The translations under genes were made by a program, and so were the position numbers. The notes beneath the pieces were generated by a model. The model was given only the letters and a program-made list of their open reading frames with translations, did not search any database and was not told the DNA's origin. DNA of 64,000 nucleotides from Planktothrix rubescens CCAP 1459/22 (lineage in GTDB: Bacteria > Cyanobacteriota > Cyanobacteriia > Cyanobacteriales > Microcoleaceae): the NCBI GenBank assembly GCA_904830895.1, contig LR882958.1, positions 4,793,501 through 4,857,500 of the forward strand, given 5' to 3'. Within the stretch, counting starts at the first letter, position 1. Each line of letters begins with the position of its first letter. Below are positions 18,035-26,570 of this stretch, piece by piece.

Positions 18035-18589
18035 ATGACAAAACCCGGATCGGAACCCCCAACTATTTTACAAAATCGTCTGTTTTATCAAGGACGAAAG
18101 TTTAGTTTTGATGTCAATACTTTACGTCTTCCTAATGGAGTAGAAGGGGACTGGGAATGTATTCGTCATCCCGGGGGGGCGTTAGTTATTCCCGTGACTT
18201 CAGAAAGTAAATTAGTCTTAGTCAAACAATATCGGTTTGCGGTCGCCGGACGAACTTTAGAATTTCCCGCCGGAACAATTGAACCAAATGAAGATCCCGC
18301 CGAAACTGTTAAGCGAGAAATCGAAGAAGAAACCGGATATCGCGCCCATCGCTGGCAAAAATTAGGACAATTTATATTAGCACCCGGTTATTGTGATGAA
18401 ATTATTTATGCGTTTTTAGCCCAAGATTTAGAAAAATTAGAAACGCCCCCGCAACAGGATGAGGATGAGGATATTGAGACGGTTTTAATGACTCCAAAAG
18501 AACTAGAACAAGCAATTTTAGATGGTGAACCTGTAGATGCTAAAACTATTTCTAGTTTTCTATTAGCTAAACCATTTTTAAATATTTAA
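18035..18589 (+). CDS. Nudix hydrolase, ADP-ribose pyrophosphatase type
   Basis: The Nudix box is complete: GTIEPNEDPAETVKREIEEE followed by TGY fits GX5EX7REUXEEXGU and binds the catalytic magnesium. The upstream ALVIPV...LVLVKQYRFAVAGRTLEFPAG and the 184-residue length match the ADP-ribose/nucleoside-diphosphate-sugar pyrophosphatase group, which clears ADP-ribose to AMP and ribose-5-phosphate. The exact substrate cannot be fixed from sequence. It sits between folK and the photolyase gene; a dihydroneopterin-triphosphatase role in the folate path is an alternative suggested only by that context. Confidence 0.88.
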   Translation: MTKPGSEPPTILQNRLFYQGRKFSFDVNTLRLPNGVEGDWECIRHPGGALVIPVTSESKLVLVKQYRFAVAGRTLEFPAGTIEPNEDPAETVKREIEEETGYRAHRWQKLGQFILAPGYCDEIIYAFLAQDLEKLETPPQQDEDEDIETVLMTPKELEQAILDGEPVDAKTISSFLLAKPFLNI

Positions 18590-18661
18590 TCTTCAATCCT
18601 AATTATTAATTTTAATTAAAATAGGATAAAATAAAGAGAGTTTATATACTGAAATCCAATC

Positions 18662-20104
18662 ATGTCTGAAGATTTAATTTTATTTTGGCATCGACGAGAT
18701 CTAAGAATTGATGATAATTTAGGACTGTTCAATGCTTGTGAATATAGTTCTAAAGTGGTCGGTTTATTTTGCTTAGATCCCAATATTTTAAACCGAGATG
18801 ATATTGCTCCAGTCCGGGTTCACTATATGATTGGTTGTTTAGACTATCTACAGAAACAATATCAAAAACTAGGAAGTCAATTATTAATATTAGAGGGAAA
18901 ACCTCAAGAAATAATTCCTAAATTAGCCAGGGAATTAAAAGCGAAAGCTGTTTACTTTAATTTAGATATTGAACCATTGGCTAGAGAACGCGATCGCATC
19001 GTTTCAGAAGCATTAAATTCGATGGGAATTATTACAAAAACGACTTGGGATCAGTTATTTCACCCCCCGGATCAAATTTTTACCCAATCTCAAGAACCCT
19101 ATAAAGTTTATACTCCTTTTTGGCGTAATTTTAATCTTAAACCGAAAGCTAAACCAAAACCTCCCCTCTCTCCCAGCTTAATTAGTTTAACTGAATCCGA
19201 ACAGGAATTAGCCGAAAAAATCGGCGTTATTCCCTTACCTTCCGCCCCAAAATTAGGCTTTATTTGGGAAAATTCCTTAATCTTGGAACCTGGAGAAATA
19301 GCCGCCCAAGAACGCCTAGAGGAATTTTGCGATCGCGCTTTATATGAATATGACGAACAGCGTAATTTTCCCGCCATTGATGGCACATCTCAACTGAGTG
19401 CAGCCTTGAAATTTGGGGTAATTAGTATTAGAAAAGTCTGGGAAAAAACCCTCGAAGCGATAGAAACTTGTCGCAGTGATGAAGCCCGAAAGCAAATTCA
19501 ATCTTGGCAACAGGAATTGGCTTGGCGGGAATTTTATCAACACGCTTTATATCATTTTCCCGAATTAGAATTAGGCCCCTATCGAGAACCATTTAAAACC
19601 TTTCCTTGGCATAATAATGAACAACATTTTCAAGCCTGGTGCGAAGGAAAAACAGGTTATCCAATTGTTGATGCCGCCATGCGACAATTAAATGAAAGTG
19701 GCTGGATGCACAACCGATGTCGGATGATTGTGGCTAATTTTTTAACCAAGGATTTAATTATTAATTGGCAATGGGGAGAAAAATACTTTATGCAAACCCT
19801 AATAGATGGAGATTTAGCTGCTAATAATGGGGGATGGCAATGGAGTGCGTCCAGTGGAATGGATACTAAACCATTAAGAATTTTTAACCCCGCCAGTCAA
19901 ACCCAAAAATTCGATCCCGAAGCCGAATATATTCGCCAATGGTTGCCAGAATTAAGAAGTTTAGAAATAGAACAATTAGTCACTGGAAAGATATCAACTC
20001 GCGATCGCAAATCCTGCGGTTATCCCGAACCTATTGTCGATCATAATCAACAACAACGTCTGTTTAAACAACTCTATCAAGCCCAAAAAATTGAGCAGAG
20101 TTAG
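18662..20104 (+). CDS. phrA: Deoxyribodipyrimidine photolyase (CPD photolyase)
   Basis: This is a DNA photolyase of the cryptochrome/photolyase family. It repairs UV-induced cyclobutane dimers with blue light and FADH-. The N-terminal antenna domain starts [17 protein letters not shown]. The C-terminal FAD domain shows [33 protein letters not shown] and [19 protein letters not shown], the class I signatures. The length of 480 is full. Whether the antenna pigment is 8-HDF (usual in cyanobacteria) or a folate cannot be told here, though the nearby folK gene is suggestive. A TATAGCA-ended miniature element begins five bases after the stop codon. Confidence 0.94.
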   Translation: MSEDLILFWHRRDLRIDDNLGLFNACEYSSKVVGLFCLDPNILNRDDIAPVRVHYMIGCLDYLQKQYQKLGSQLLILEGKPQEIIPKLARELKAKAVYFNLDIEPLARERDRIVSEALNSMGIITKTTWDQLFHPPDQIFTQSQEPYKVYTPFWRNFNLKPKAKPKPPLSPSLISLTESEQELAEKIGVIPLPSAPKLGFIWENSLILEPGEIAAQERLEEFCDRALYEYDEQRNFPAIDGTSQLSAALKFGVISIRKVWEKTLEAIETCRSDEARKQIQSWQQELAWREFYQHALYHFPELELGPYREPFKTFPWHNNEQHFQAWCEGKTGYPIVDAAMRQLNESGWMHNRCRMIVANFLTKDLIINWQWGEKYFMQTLIDGDLAANNGGWQWSASSGMDTKPLRIFNPASQTQKFDPEAEYIRQWLPELRSLEIEQLVTGKISTRDRKSCGYPEPIVDHNQQQRLFKQLYQAQKIEQS

Positions 20105-20108
20105 GTGC

Positions 20109-20255
20109 TATAGCAGGGAACGCCGGATCTGGGAACAGCCCCCCCAAACCCCCCGTACACGGGGGGCTAGGGGGGGAGGGAACAGGGGGGAAAATACTTC
20201 ACCGTCTGGGTTCCAAGATCCATCTGGTATCCTAACTGCCTTGGCGGTTGCTATA
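20109..20255. mobile_element. TATAGCA-ended miniature element, copy 1
   Basis: It starts TATAGCAGGGAAC and ends GGCGGTTGCTATA, giving 7-bp terminal inverted repeats (TATAGCA/TGCTATA) with TA at each end. The body has a C7/G7 palindrome around CCCCCCGTACAC and the conserved word ACTTCACCGTCTGGG. Copies 2 and 3 lie at 36411-36551 and 61356-61463. It encodes no protein. Confidence 0.75.
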
Positions 20256-20305
20256 TAAACTATTAATGGGTAAGAGAGGATGTGGGCAAATCATTACCCT
20301 CCTGT

Positions 20306-21961
20306 TTATCCTTTCCAAACAAAAACTTTAGCCTCATATTCAGGTAAATCGATCATAATATTATCATCTCCCGATTGAATATCATAATTACTTGTCCACT
20401 CATGCCAAGTTCCATTGGCTGGGAAGTGAGAAACTTGATAACCTGCAAAATAATTGTCAGAGAAATTCACAACCACCACAATCCGAGAACCTTGATCATT
20501 CCATCGGGTATAAGCTAAAACTTTATTATCAGGATCTTCATGGAAAAAATCAATATTGCCACTATATAAAGCATGATTAGTTTCCCGTAGAAAAATCAAG
20601 CCTTTATAATGTTCAAATAAACTCTGATTACTGTCATTTTTCAGTAATTTCCAATCCAGTTTAGCAGATTCAAAGGTTTTGGGTTTATATTCTCCAAATT
20701 CTTCTCCCATCCAAATCATCGGAATACCTACGGCCGTGATTAATAATGCCGCCCCTAATTTCACTCGTTTAAACACTTCATCATCAAAAATTCCCCGATT
20801 TCCTAATTCCACGATTAAGCGATTATGATCATGATTACCCAAATAATTTACAATATTATTCGGCCCCATAAACCCTTGACGTTTACCATCTAAAATGTCT
20901 TTAAGTTGTTCTAAATCAAAGGTATCGCCACATAAATGATCCGTGAGAGTATGATAAAAACTATCATGCCAACAGCCATCCATCGGCCCATCACTGTTGG
21001 TAATAGTGGGGGTTTCCGGCACATATTCAGCCACATTATAAAAGGGTTTTACCCCAGCTTCCTGTTTAGCTTCCTGCACGACCCAAGCCATAAAATCATA
21101 GTTGCCAATTTGCTTGGCTCCATCATAACGAATACCATCAATATGATATTCTTTAGTCCAAAATCTTACCGTATCCCCAATAAATTTCCGAGCCGGATAA
21201 GTGCCTAATTTTTCATCATAGTGTTCATAATTAAATTCTGGGCCCCAGTTATATTCCGTATCTTGCTGGCTATGGTGATACCAATAATCATGATCAATTT
21301 GAGTTAAAGGACAGGATGCTTCGGAATGGTTATAAACCCCATCAATTAACACTCGAATTCCTCGCCCGTGACATTCATCAATCAGGTTTTTTAATTGTTC
21401 CGTTGTGCCGTAACTAGACTCGGACGCGAAGAAATAGCGAGGATTATATCCCCAACTATGATCCCCTGGATGTTCTTTAACAGGCATTAATTCAATCGCA
21501 TTTATCCCTAATTCATACAAATAATCTAACTTTTCCATAACGTGTTGATATTTACCCCGGGAATGGATATCATCTTCTCCTCCCGAAAAATCCCCGACGT
21601 GCATTTCATAAATCACTAATTTATGATCGGGGGGTAAGGGTTTGTCATCATTTTTCCAAACATAAGTATCAACAATTTTTTCCCCATCTTTAATCCTAAT
21701 TATGCCGTTTTGAGTCGCATCATCAATATCCGTGGCGTAGGGGTCAACAACTTCTATCCACTCATCGGGTTCTAAAAACCAACTTTTTGAACGGACTCGA
21801 AATTTGTATTGATAGATTTCGTCTTCTAACTCAACTTGAGTCCGAAAATAACCCTTGTCATCCTTTTGCATCGGAATATCTTTCCAGTTAGAAAAATTTC
21901 CGATTAAAGCTACTTCTTTGTTATAAGGAGCGAAAAGATAAAATTCAATTAAATTAGACAT
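20306..21961 (-). CDS. GH13 alpha-glucan enzyme with CBM48, branching-enzyme type
   Basis: An N-terminal CBM48/E-set domain (FYLFAPYNKEVALIGNFSNW, about 1-95) precedes a GH13 barrel. Barrel motifs are visible: VYNHSEA (region I), GIRYDGAK with the nucleophile Asp (region II), YNVAEYVPE with the acid/base Glu (region III) and LGNHDHNRL (region IV). It resembles 1,4-alpha-glucan branching enzymes and maltooligosyltrehalose hydrolases, yet at 551 residues it is shorter than classic GlgB. It may be a second branching-type enzyme or an alpha-amylase family member of glycogen metabolism. No glg genes are adjacent. No signal peptide is present, so it is cytoplasmic. Confidence 0.85.
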   Translation of the reverse strand: MSNLIEFYLFAPYNKEVALIGNFSNWKDIPMQKDDKGYFRTQVELEDEIYQYKFRVRSKSWFLEPDEWIEVVDPYATDIDDATQNGIIRIKDGEKIVDTYVWKNDDKPLPPDHKLVIYEMHVGDFSGGEDDIHSRGKYQHVMEKLDYLYELGINAIELMPVKEHPGDHSWGYNPRYFFASESSYGTTEQLKNLIDECHGRGIRVLIDGVYNHSEASCPLTQIDHDYWYHHSQQDTEYNWGPEFNYEHYDEKLGTYPARKFIGDTVRFWTKEYHIDGIRYDGAKQIGNYDFMAWVVQEAKQEAGVKPFYNVAEYVPETPTITNSDGPMDGCWHDSFYHTLTDHLCGDTFDLEQLKDILDGKRQGFMGPNNIVNYLGNHDHNRLIVELGNRGIFDDEVFKRVKLGAALLITAVGIPMIWMGEEFGEYKPKTFESAKLDWKLLKNDSNQSLFEHYKGLIFLRETNHALYSGNIDFFHEDPDNKVLAYTRWNDQGSRIVVVVNFSDNYFAGYQVSHFPANGTWHEWTSNYDIQSGDDNIMIDLPEYEAKVFVWKG

Positions 21962-22059
21962 TTTTTATTGATAAAGCTATTTGTACTCCCGATTATATAG
22001 AAAAGCATTTCATAAATCATCTATCAAAAGAATGAGACACAATTTCTGAGTTATTCATA

Positions 22060-22135
22060 TAAGTAATTGCACAAAATAAATTACCTAGTTGAGAGAGGGA
22101 ACACCGGAACAACCCCCCGTGCACGGCAGGGTTTT
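22060..22135. repeat. Truncated TAAGTA-ended miniature element
   Basis: The left end TAAGTAATTGCACAAAATAA and the following TTACCTAGTTGAGAGAGGGA match the complete copy at 51490-51626, read in the opposite direction. The right inverted repeat is missing. Confidence 0.6.
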
Positions 22136-22228
22136 TTCATTTTCAAAAATGCGATCGCTATATTCAAAAAAAATTGATGATTTTTTCGGTCAAATTCTCT
22201 CTAGTTTCTATCAAATAATTTGGAAATA

Positions 22229-22382
22229 TTAAACATGAACGATTTTGATATTTATTGATAACAAAAGATAGCCATTATTTTTATTAAAATTCACATCTTT
22301 GACCCAATGTACTTGATTTTCAATTAACCAATGTGCTTTAATTTTTTCTGCAAATGTTTCGTCCATGACTAACATCTTTTTC
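22229..22382 (-). pseudogene. ISAs1-like transposase fragment
   Basis: Read on the minus strand, the sequence encodes MDETFAEKIKAHWLIENQ then VHWVKDVNF. This is the region 'HW.IEN.LHWVKDV.F' typical of ISAs1-family (DDE) transposases. The frame then runs into unrelated residues and stops at 22229. Both ends of the gene are gone, so this is a dead remnant. Confidence 0.6.
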
Positions 22383-22427
22383 TTCATATACTGTTAAAGG
22401 TTTTTCTGTTTTTGCTTATAAGTAATA

Positions 22428-22619
22428 TTGCTAGTTAGCAGTGCCAAAATAATGATAGTCAACACTACCCATAAAGCAGACGGATTAGAACTTTTTAATA
22501 GTTTAGGACAACCCGGTTTATTAGTGGTGTATGATTCGCCAAATCCTACGCGAATTTTATCTGAGCGGGAAGTGTTTGCAGATATTTTCCATTTGTCCCA
22601 CTATAGCGCTACGCACTAG
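22428..22619 (+). pseudogene. Orphan frame cut by a miniature element
   Basis: A 63-codon frame reads ...ADGLELFNSLGQPGLLVVYD... and runs into the inverted repeat of the element at 22601. The last codons are therefore element sequence, and the original 3' end appears to have been displaced. I recognise no family. It may equally be a chance frame. Confidence 0.25.
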
Positions 22620-22710
22620 GGAACACCGGAACACCGGAACACCGGATCAGTAAGCAGTGAATGAGTTTCAGGATTTAGAAGTGTCCTAACTTTAATGCGT
22701 AGCGCTATAG
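22601..22710. mobile_element. CTATAGCGCTACGCA-ended miniature element
   Basis: CTATAGCGCTACGCA at 22601-22615 and its exact reverse complement at 22696-22710 form 15-bp terminal inverted repeats around a 110-bp unit. The inside has three GGAACACC-type words and GTCCTAAC near the right end, shared with other elements here. Confidence 0.8.
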
Positions 22711-22740
22711 ACTCCGACAAAATAACCCCCAAAAAATAAT

Positions 22741-22779
22741 AGAGAGTCACAATCGATAACTCGATTGAATTGACTCTCT
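22741..22779. terminator. Bulged hairpin
   Basis: AGAGAGTCACAATCGA pairs with TCGATTG...TGACTCTCT across a TAAC loop with a 3-nt bulge, about 16 bp in all. It lies in non-coding remnant sequence with no obvious gene to terminate. Confidence 0.4.
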
Positions 22780-22940
22780 GTTTCCACCAGACTAACCAGA
22801 GGGAATAAAGGATTGCACCCAGTACGCTTATCAATATAGGGGACTCTCCTCTAGTCGTGCCTCTATCTATAGATAGAGATTAGCAGAAAAATCTTTAACA
22901 ATCAAACGGTGTCTGGTTTGACCGGAATCTTGAGGGGAGT

Positions 22941-23032
22941 CAGGACTTACGCAGAATACCCAATTATACACCATCTGTAGGGGCTAACGGCCGTTCGCCC
23001 CTACTAGATATGGTTGTTTTGCGTAAGTCCTG
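22941..23032. mobile_element. CAGGACTTACGCA-ended miniature element with target duplication
   Basis: CAGGACTTACGCA (22941-22953) and its perfect inverse (23020-23032) bound a 92-bp unit. GGAGT is directly repeated on both sides (22936-22940 and 23033-23037), a 5-bp target-site duplication. It contains no coding frame. The flanking duplication shows it moved as a unit. Confidence 0.85.
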
Positions 23033-23075
23033 GGAGTGCTGGGTCTGATACCTAATTGGTTTCTTCCTTCACCTT

Positions 23076-24053
23076 CTAACGATAAAATTCGGGTTTTAAA
23101 TCCCTTTCCATTAAGGCTTCTACGGCTTTTTGGGGGGTGATTTGATGATTTAAAAGCTGATAAACTTGCCAGGAAATTGGTATGGGAATCTGTTCCCGAT
23201 GGGCAATTTCAATTAAAACATTAGTAGTATTTACACCTTCAGCCGTACTTCCTAATTCCGTTAATACTTGTTCTAAGGTTTTGCCTTTTGCTAATCCATA
23301 ACCTACCCGATAATTACGGCTTAAAGCGCTATTACAAGTGGTTAACATATCCCCCAAACCGGATAATCCAAAAAACGTTTCTGTTTTCCCCCCTAAATGG
23401 GTTCCAATTCTAATAATTTCGGTTAAGGCGCGAGTTAATAATGCCGATTTAGCATTAGTTCCTAACTGTAACCCATCGCAAACCCCCGCCGCGATCGCAA
23501 TTACATTTTTTAGGGTTCCTCCTAATTCTGTTCCCATCGGATCGAAACTGGTATAAACCCGAAAGCGATTAGAAGCAAATACCTGTTGCACAATCTTTGC
23601 CGCCTCTAAATCTTCACTCGCTACCACCGTGGCGGCGGGTAAACCCTGTTCAATTTCTGCGGATAAATTCGGCCCAGATAAAACTACAATTGGATGGTCA
23701 GAAAACCCCATTCCCCAAAGTTGGGAAGGAGTTAGGGTACTATCAGGATCTAAACCTTTTGTAGCGGTGACAATCGGGATTTTATCGGGTAATTTTAGGG
23801 TTTGCAGTTGTTCGATGGTGACGGCAACTCCTCTCATTGAAATTGCAGAAACTAAGACATCAATGGAGTCAATACTTTCGGCTAAGGAATTATCTAAACG
23901 CCGTGACCACAAATGGACGGTATGACCATTATAACGAGCTAATTGGGCGAGGGCTGAACCCCAAGCCCCCGCACCTAAAATGGCTAAAGTTAAGGGTTCA
24001 TTTGATACTGAGGAGTCAGACATAATAGTAGAATCTTGAATCATAAAGCCCAT
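23076..24053 (-). CDS. gpsA: Glycerol-3-phosphate dehydrogenase [NAD(P)+]
   Basis: GpsA reduces dihydroxyacetone phosphate to sn-glycerol-3-phosphate for membrane lipids. The dinucleotide loop ILGAGAWGSALA sits near the N-terminus. VTATKGLDPDS, VVLSGPNLSAEI and the catalytic lysine in GGTLKNVIAIAAGVCDG follow, with FFGLSGLGDMLTTC further on. Two starts are plausible: the ATG at 24053, six bases after the upstream HAD gene's stop codon and suggesting translational coupling, or the ATG at 24023 (MSDSSVSNEP). Neither has a clear ribosome-binding site. The phosphatase gene upstream on the same strand is probably in the same operon. Confidence 0.94.
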   Translation of the reverse strand: MGFMIQDSTIMSDSSVSNEPLTLAILGAGAWGSALAQLARYNGHTVHLWSRRLDNSLAESIDSIDVLVSAISMRGVAVTIEQLQTLKLPDKIPIVTATKGLDPDSTLTPSQLWGMGFSDHPIVVLSGPNLSAEIEQGLPAATVVASEDLEAAKIVQQVFASNRFRVYTSFDPMGTELGGTLKNVIAIAAGVCDGLQLGTNAKSALLTRALTEIIRIGTHLGGKTETFFGLSGLGDMLTTCNSALSRNYRVGYGLAKGKTLEQVLTELGSTAEGVNTTNVLIEIAHREQIPIPISWQVYQLLNHQITPQKAVEALMERDLKPEFYR

Positions 24054-24059
24054 CAGATT

Positions 24060-24797
24060 TTAGAAGGTTTGATTATAATATTGAATTCCATCAAAAATTC
24101 CTGTAACTCCAGGGAAATTACTATAATAAACATTTTTTAAAGGTTTGATTTTATCGAGTAATTTTAATTCGGAGTTTCCTACCGCAATACTTTTAAGTCC
24201 GGTTTCAAATAAGGGTAAATCATTTAAGGAATCCCCAGATGTAATCACTTGATGGGAAGCAATTTTTAAGTAATTCATTAGTTTTAGCAACGTTGAACCT
24301 TTAGCAATACCTTTGGGCAAAATATCTAAATATTTATCCGCCGAGGTAATACAATCAAATCCGGCATCTTGAATTTTTTTAATGATTCGATCTTGATTTT
24401 GATCGGGTTTATAATAATAGGAAACTCGATATTTAGGGGATAGGGGTTGTAGGATTAATTTCGGTTCATCGACTAATATTTTGGTAGCAAATTCGCTAGA
24501 ATTTCCCCAAATATCGGCAATCCAATTTTGGACTTGGGCAACGGGTGTTAAGGTTTTTCCCTCATAAACGGTTGTTCCTACATCCCCAATAATATAATCA
24601 GGTCTGGGAATGATTAGGTTTTTTTCTTCGTATAAACGCAAGGTCAATTCTAAACTACGACCTGTGACAAAAATTAATAATAAGCGATCGCGTTTTGACT
24701 GCAAATAGTTATAAAATTTCTGTCGTTCCTGTAGAGAACCCCCTAAAAATGTCCCATCTAAATCCGTTGCTAAAACTAAAGTGTTATGGGTGATCAT
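24060..24797 (-). CDS. HAD phosphatase, sucrose-6-phosphate phosphatase-like
   Basis: HAD motifs are complete: ATDLDGT (nucleophile Asp12, acid Asp14), FVTGRS (motif II), the lysine in KGIAKGSTLLKL, and TSGDSLNDLPLFE (motif IV). The size (245 residues), the YYYKPD and DILPKG words, and the order of motifs fit the S6PP family, which releases sucrose from sucrose-6-phosphate. No sucrose-phosphate synthase is adjacent. Coupling to gpsA hints at a phosphorylated glycerol-linked sugar instead, but that is speculation. The ATG at 24797 gives MITHNTLVLATDLDG. It is divergent from the LysE-type gene. Confidence 0.8.
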   Translation of the reverse strand: MITHNTLVLATDLDGTFLGGSLQERQKFYNYLQSKRDRLLLIFVTGRSLELTLRLYEEKNLIIPRPDYIIGDVGTTVYEGKTLTPVAQVQNWIADIWGNSSEFATKILVDEPKLILQPLSPKYRVSYYYKPDQNQDRIIKKIQDAGFDCITSADKYLDILPKGIAKGSTLLKLMNYLKIASHQVITSGDSLNDLPLFETGLKSIAVGNSELKLLDKIKPLKNVYYSNFPGVTGIFDGIQYYNQTF

Positions 24798-24889
24798 GGT
24801 TCCGTTTTGAGTTATGCTGAGTTTACCTCCTGATCATATAGTAGTAAGCCCTTTAGGGCTATCTAAGTCCTTTTGTCCTTAAATTGATT

Positions 24890-25507
24890 ATGGATATCAG
24901 TTTTTTAGCTAAGGGTTTAATCATTGGTTTTTCCATTGCCGCCCCCGTTGGGCCCATCGGGATTTTGTGTATTCGTCGTTGTTTGTCTCAAGGGTATTGG
25001 GCGGGATTTTTTACCGGATTGGGGGCCGCTACTGCTGATGCTTTATATGGCTTTATTGCGGGATTTGGATTGACCATCATTTCTAATTATTTGGTGAGTC
25101 AACAAATGGGATTAAAACTGATGGGTGGATTATTTTTATGTTATTTGGGATTTAAAATAGCCTTAGAAAAACCAACAGAAGAAGTGGCAAAAACATCGAA
25201 AAAAATGATAAGTGCTTACGCTTCAACCTTTTTTCTAACAATTACCAATCCCATCACTATTTTATCATTTATTGCTATTTTTGCTGGATTGGGTTTAGGC
25301 ATAACAAACAATTATTGGGATGCGGGAATCCTGGTTTTAGGAGTCTTTTTAGGATCGGGATTATGGTGGTTAATTTTAGTCAGTGGGGTTAGTTTATTTC
25401 AAGATAGAATTAACACTCATATTTTACAATGGATTAACCGGATTTCAGGAATTATAATTATTGGGTTTGGTTTAGCTGCATTATTAAGCCTGATGATAGG
25501 AGATTAA
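24890..25507 (+). CDS. LysE/RhtB-family amino-acid exporter
   Basis: A 205-residue integral membrane protein with about six hydrophobic segments and the family N-terminal signature GFSIAAPVGPIGILCIRR. It continues with a GxGAATADALYGF segment and the conserved LTITNPITILSF. LysE/RhtB transporters export basic or neutral amino acids or homoserine derivatives by proton exchange. The substrate is not predictable here. A TTG six bases upstream (24884) is also in frame, but the ATG at 24890 is preferred. It is convergent with the STAS gene downstream. Confidence 0.88.
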   Translation: MDISFLAKGLIIGFSIAAPVGPIGILCIRRCLSQGYWAGFFTGLGAATADALYGFIAGFGLTIISNYLVSQQMGLKLMGGLFLCYLGFKIALEKPTEEVAKTSKKMISAYASTFFLTITNPITILSFIAIFAGLGLGITNNYWDAGILVLGVFLGSGLWWLILVSGVSLFQDRINTHILQWINRISGIIIIGFGLAALLSLMIGD

Positions 25508-25528
25508 GTTATATAGGAATAATAGAAA

Positions 25529-25882
25529 CTATTCAACTTTTAACTCTAAACTAGGTAAAAATTTCTTTAAATTCTGTAAAGATTTATCTTGCCAAGCCAC
25601 TTCTTTAGATCCTAAAATAATTAATTGAATATTGGGTCTTTTGCGTAATCCCATGACAAATTTTGACAACAAACTAATCCCCGAACTATTAAGAAAAGAT
25701 AGACTTCTCAAATTCAGCGTCATGATTGTAGGTTCCGTGGCGGTTACTTCTTCAAGTAAGTCTTTAATCGGTTTATATTCAACTGGCCCACCTAAACTGA
25801 GTTCTCCTTGAAAACAAATGGTTACGGATTCAGGATCGTATTGAACGATATGGTCTTCACCTTTAATTTCTTGTATTACCAT
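25529..25882 (-). CDS. STAS-domain anti-sigma-factor-antagonist-like protein
   Basis: A single STAS domain with the phosphorylation loop LSFLNSSGISLLSKF; Ser66 aligns with the serine phosphorylated in SpoIIAA/RsbV. Dephosphorylated antagonists sequester the partner kinase and free its target. The ATG at 25882 has GAGG eight bases upstream and begins MVIQEIKGED; an ATG at 25915 adds eleven residues. It follows the GHKL gene by about 38 bases, and PP2C phosphatases lie upstream on the same strand, matching the gene set of the Synechocystis icfG region. The role as switch protein is inferred from that set. Confidence 0.85.
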   Translation of the reverse strand: MVIQEIKGEDHIVQYDPESVTICFQGELSLGGPVEYKPIKDLLEEVTATEPTIMTLNLRSLSFLNSSGISLLSKFVMGLRKRPNIQLIILGSKEVAWQDKSLQNLKKFLPSLELKVE

Positions 25883-25920
25883 GTTTTCTACCTCTATCTG
25901 ATTCTGTAAATACATTAATT

Positions 25921-26514
25921 CTACACGGTTACTTGAGCCATTGTGGTCACTAAAACTAGAGTCACTTGATTGGAAATCGATTCAAATTTCCAACCCAGTT
26001 GAGCTTGATAATCATTAATCATCGTCAGTAAACCCAAACCGGAAGTATTATCACTGTCATCTTCTACACTCCGTTCAACTTGATGAAAATACAACTCATT
26101 GGGATCTTGATGCAATAATTCTTGAATAAAATCCTGAAACTTTTTTGCTCCTTCTAAATTAATTGAATTTGTGGCAAAAATAGCGGCGGTGACCGTATGT
26201 TCAGCTTCAATAAAGTGAATGCCAAATTTGATTTTAGATTTTACACTTTCATCATTAAATTTCATGGCATTTTCTAATAACTCATTGGCGACATAACTCA
26301 CCGCTCCTTTACCCTCTTGAATCCTTTTTTCCCGGCTAGGGTTATCGGCATCCAAAGGTAAAAATGATGAGAAGTAATCAGCAACAAAATGGGCTGATAA
26401 TCGATTATTGCGCCAGCGCTGTTTAATCGGTCGGGATGTGGGAGTAAAGGTCAACTCTAAAGAATCATGATCGGGAGGAAATTGGTGCAAAAACTCTCCA
26501 AAAATTTGGATCAT
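25921..26514 (-). CDS. GHKL ATP-binding protein, anti-sigma/RsbW-type kinase
   Basis: The N-box reads YVANELLENAMKFN and a degenerate G-box reads SGLGLLTMINDY, giving a Bergerat-fold ATP pocket without a histidine phosphoacceptor domain. Such proteins phosphorylate STAS antagonists and hold sigma factors or other effectors. At 197 residues it is somewhat longer than RsbW/SpoIIAB, with a ~50-residue N-terminal lead. AAAGG lies about ten bases before the ATG. Its neighbours, STAS downstream and PP2C phosphatases upstream beyond an IS630 insertion, complete a partner-switching trio. Confidence 0.82.
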   Translation of the reverse strand: MIQIFGEFLHQFPPDHDSLELTFTPTSRPIKQRWRNNRLSAHFVADYFSSFLPLDADNPSREKRIQEGKGAVSYVANELLENAMKFNDESVKSKIKFGIHFIEAEHTVTAAIFATNSINLEGAKKFQDFIQELLHQDPNELYFHQVERSVEDDSDNTSGLGLLTMINDYQAQLGWKFESISNQVTLVLVTTMAQVTV

Positions 26515-26570
26515 AATAACTTAACCTTTAGTGGAACAAATCAGATTATAAAATAACAACTTCTCTATTA

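Larger units (their letters stand above)
21962..23075. other. Repeat and transposon graveyard (1.1 kb)
   Basis: No intact gene was recognised between the GH13 gene and gpsA. The stretch holds a truncated TAAGTA-ended element (22060-22135), a transposase fragment (22229-22382) and a short orphan frame (22428-22619). It also holds two complete miniature elements (22601-22710, 22941-23032), a bulged hairpin (22741-22779) and an 18-bp palindrome (CTCTATCTATAGATAGAG at 22861-22878). Confidence 0.7.

Noticed and set aside
20034-20258. Small plus-strand frame after the photolyase gene
   Set aside because: Its first part overlaps the photolyase in another frame, and the rest is the miniature element.
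22616-22834. Minus-strand frame of 72 codons
   Set aside because: It reads through a miniature element and a hairpin; the hydrophobic start alone is not evidence of a gene.
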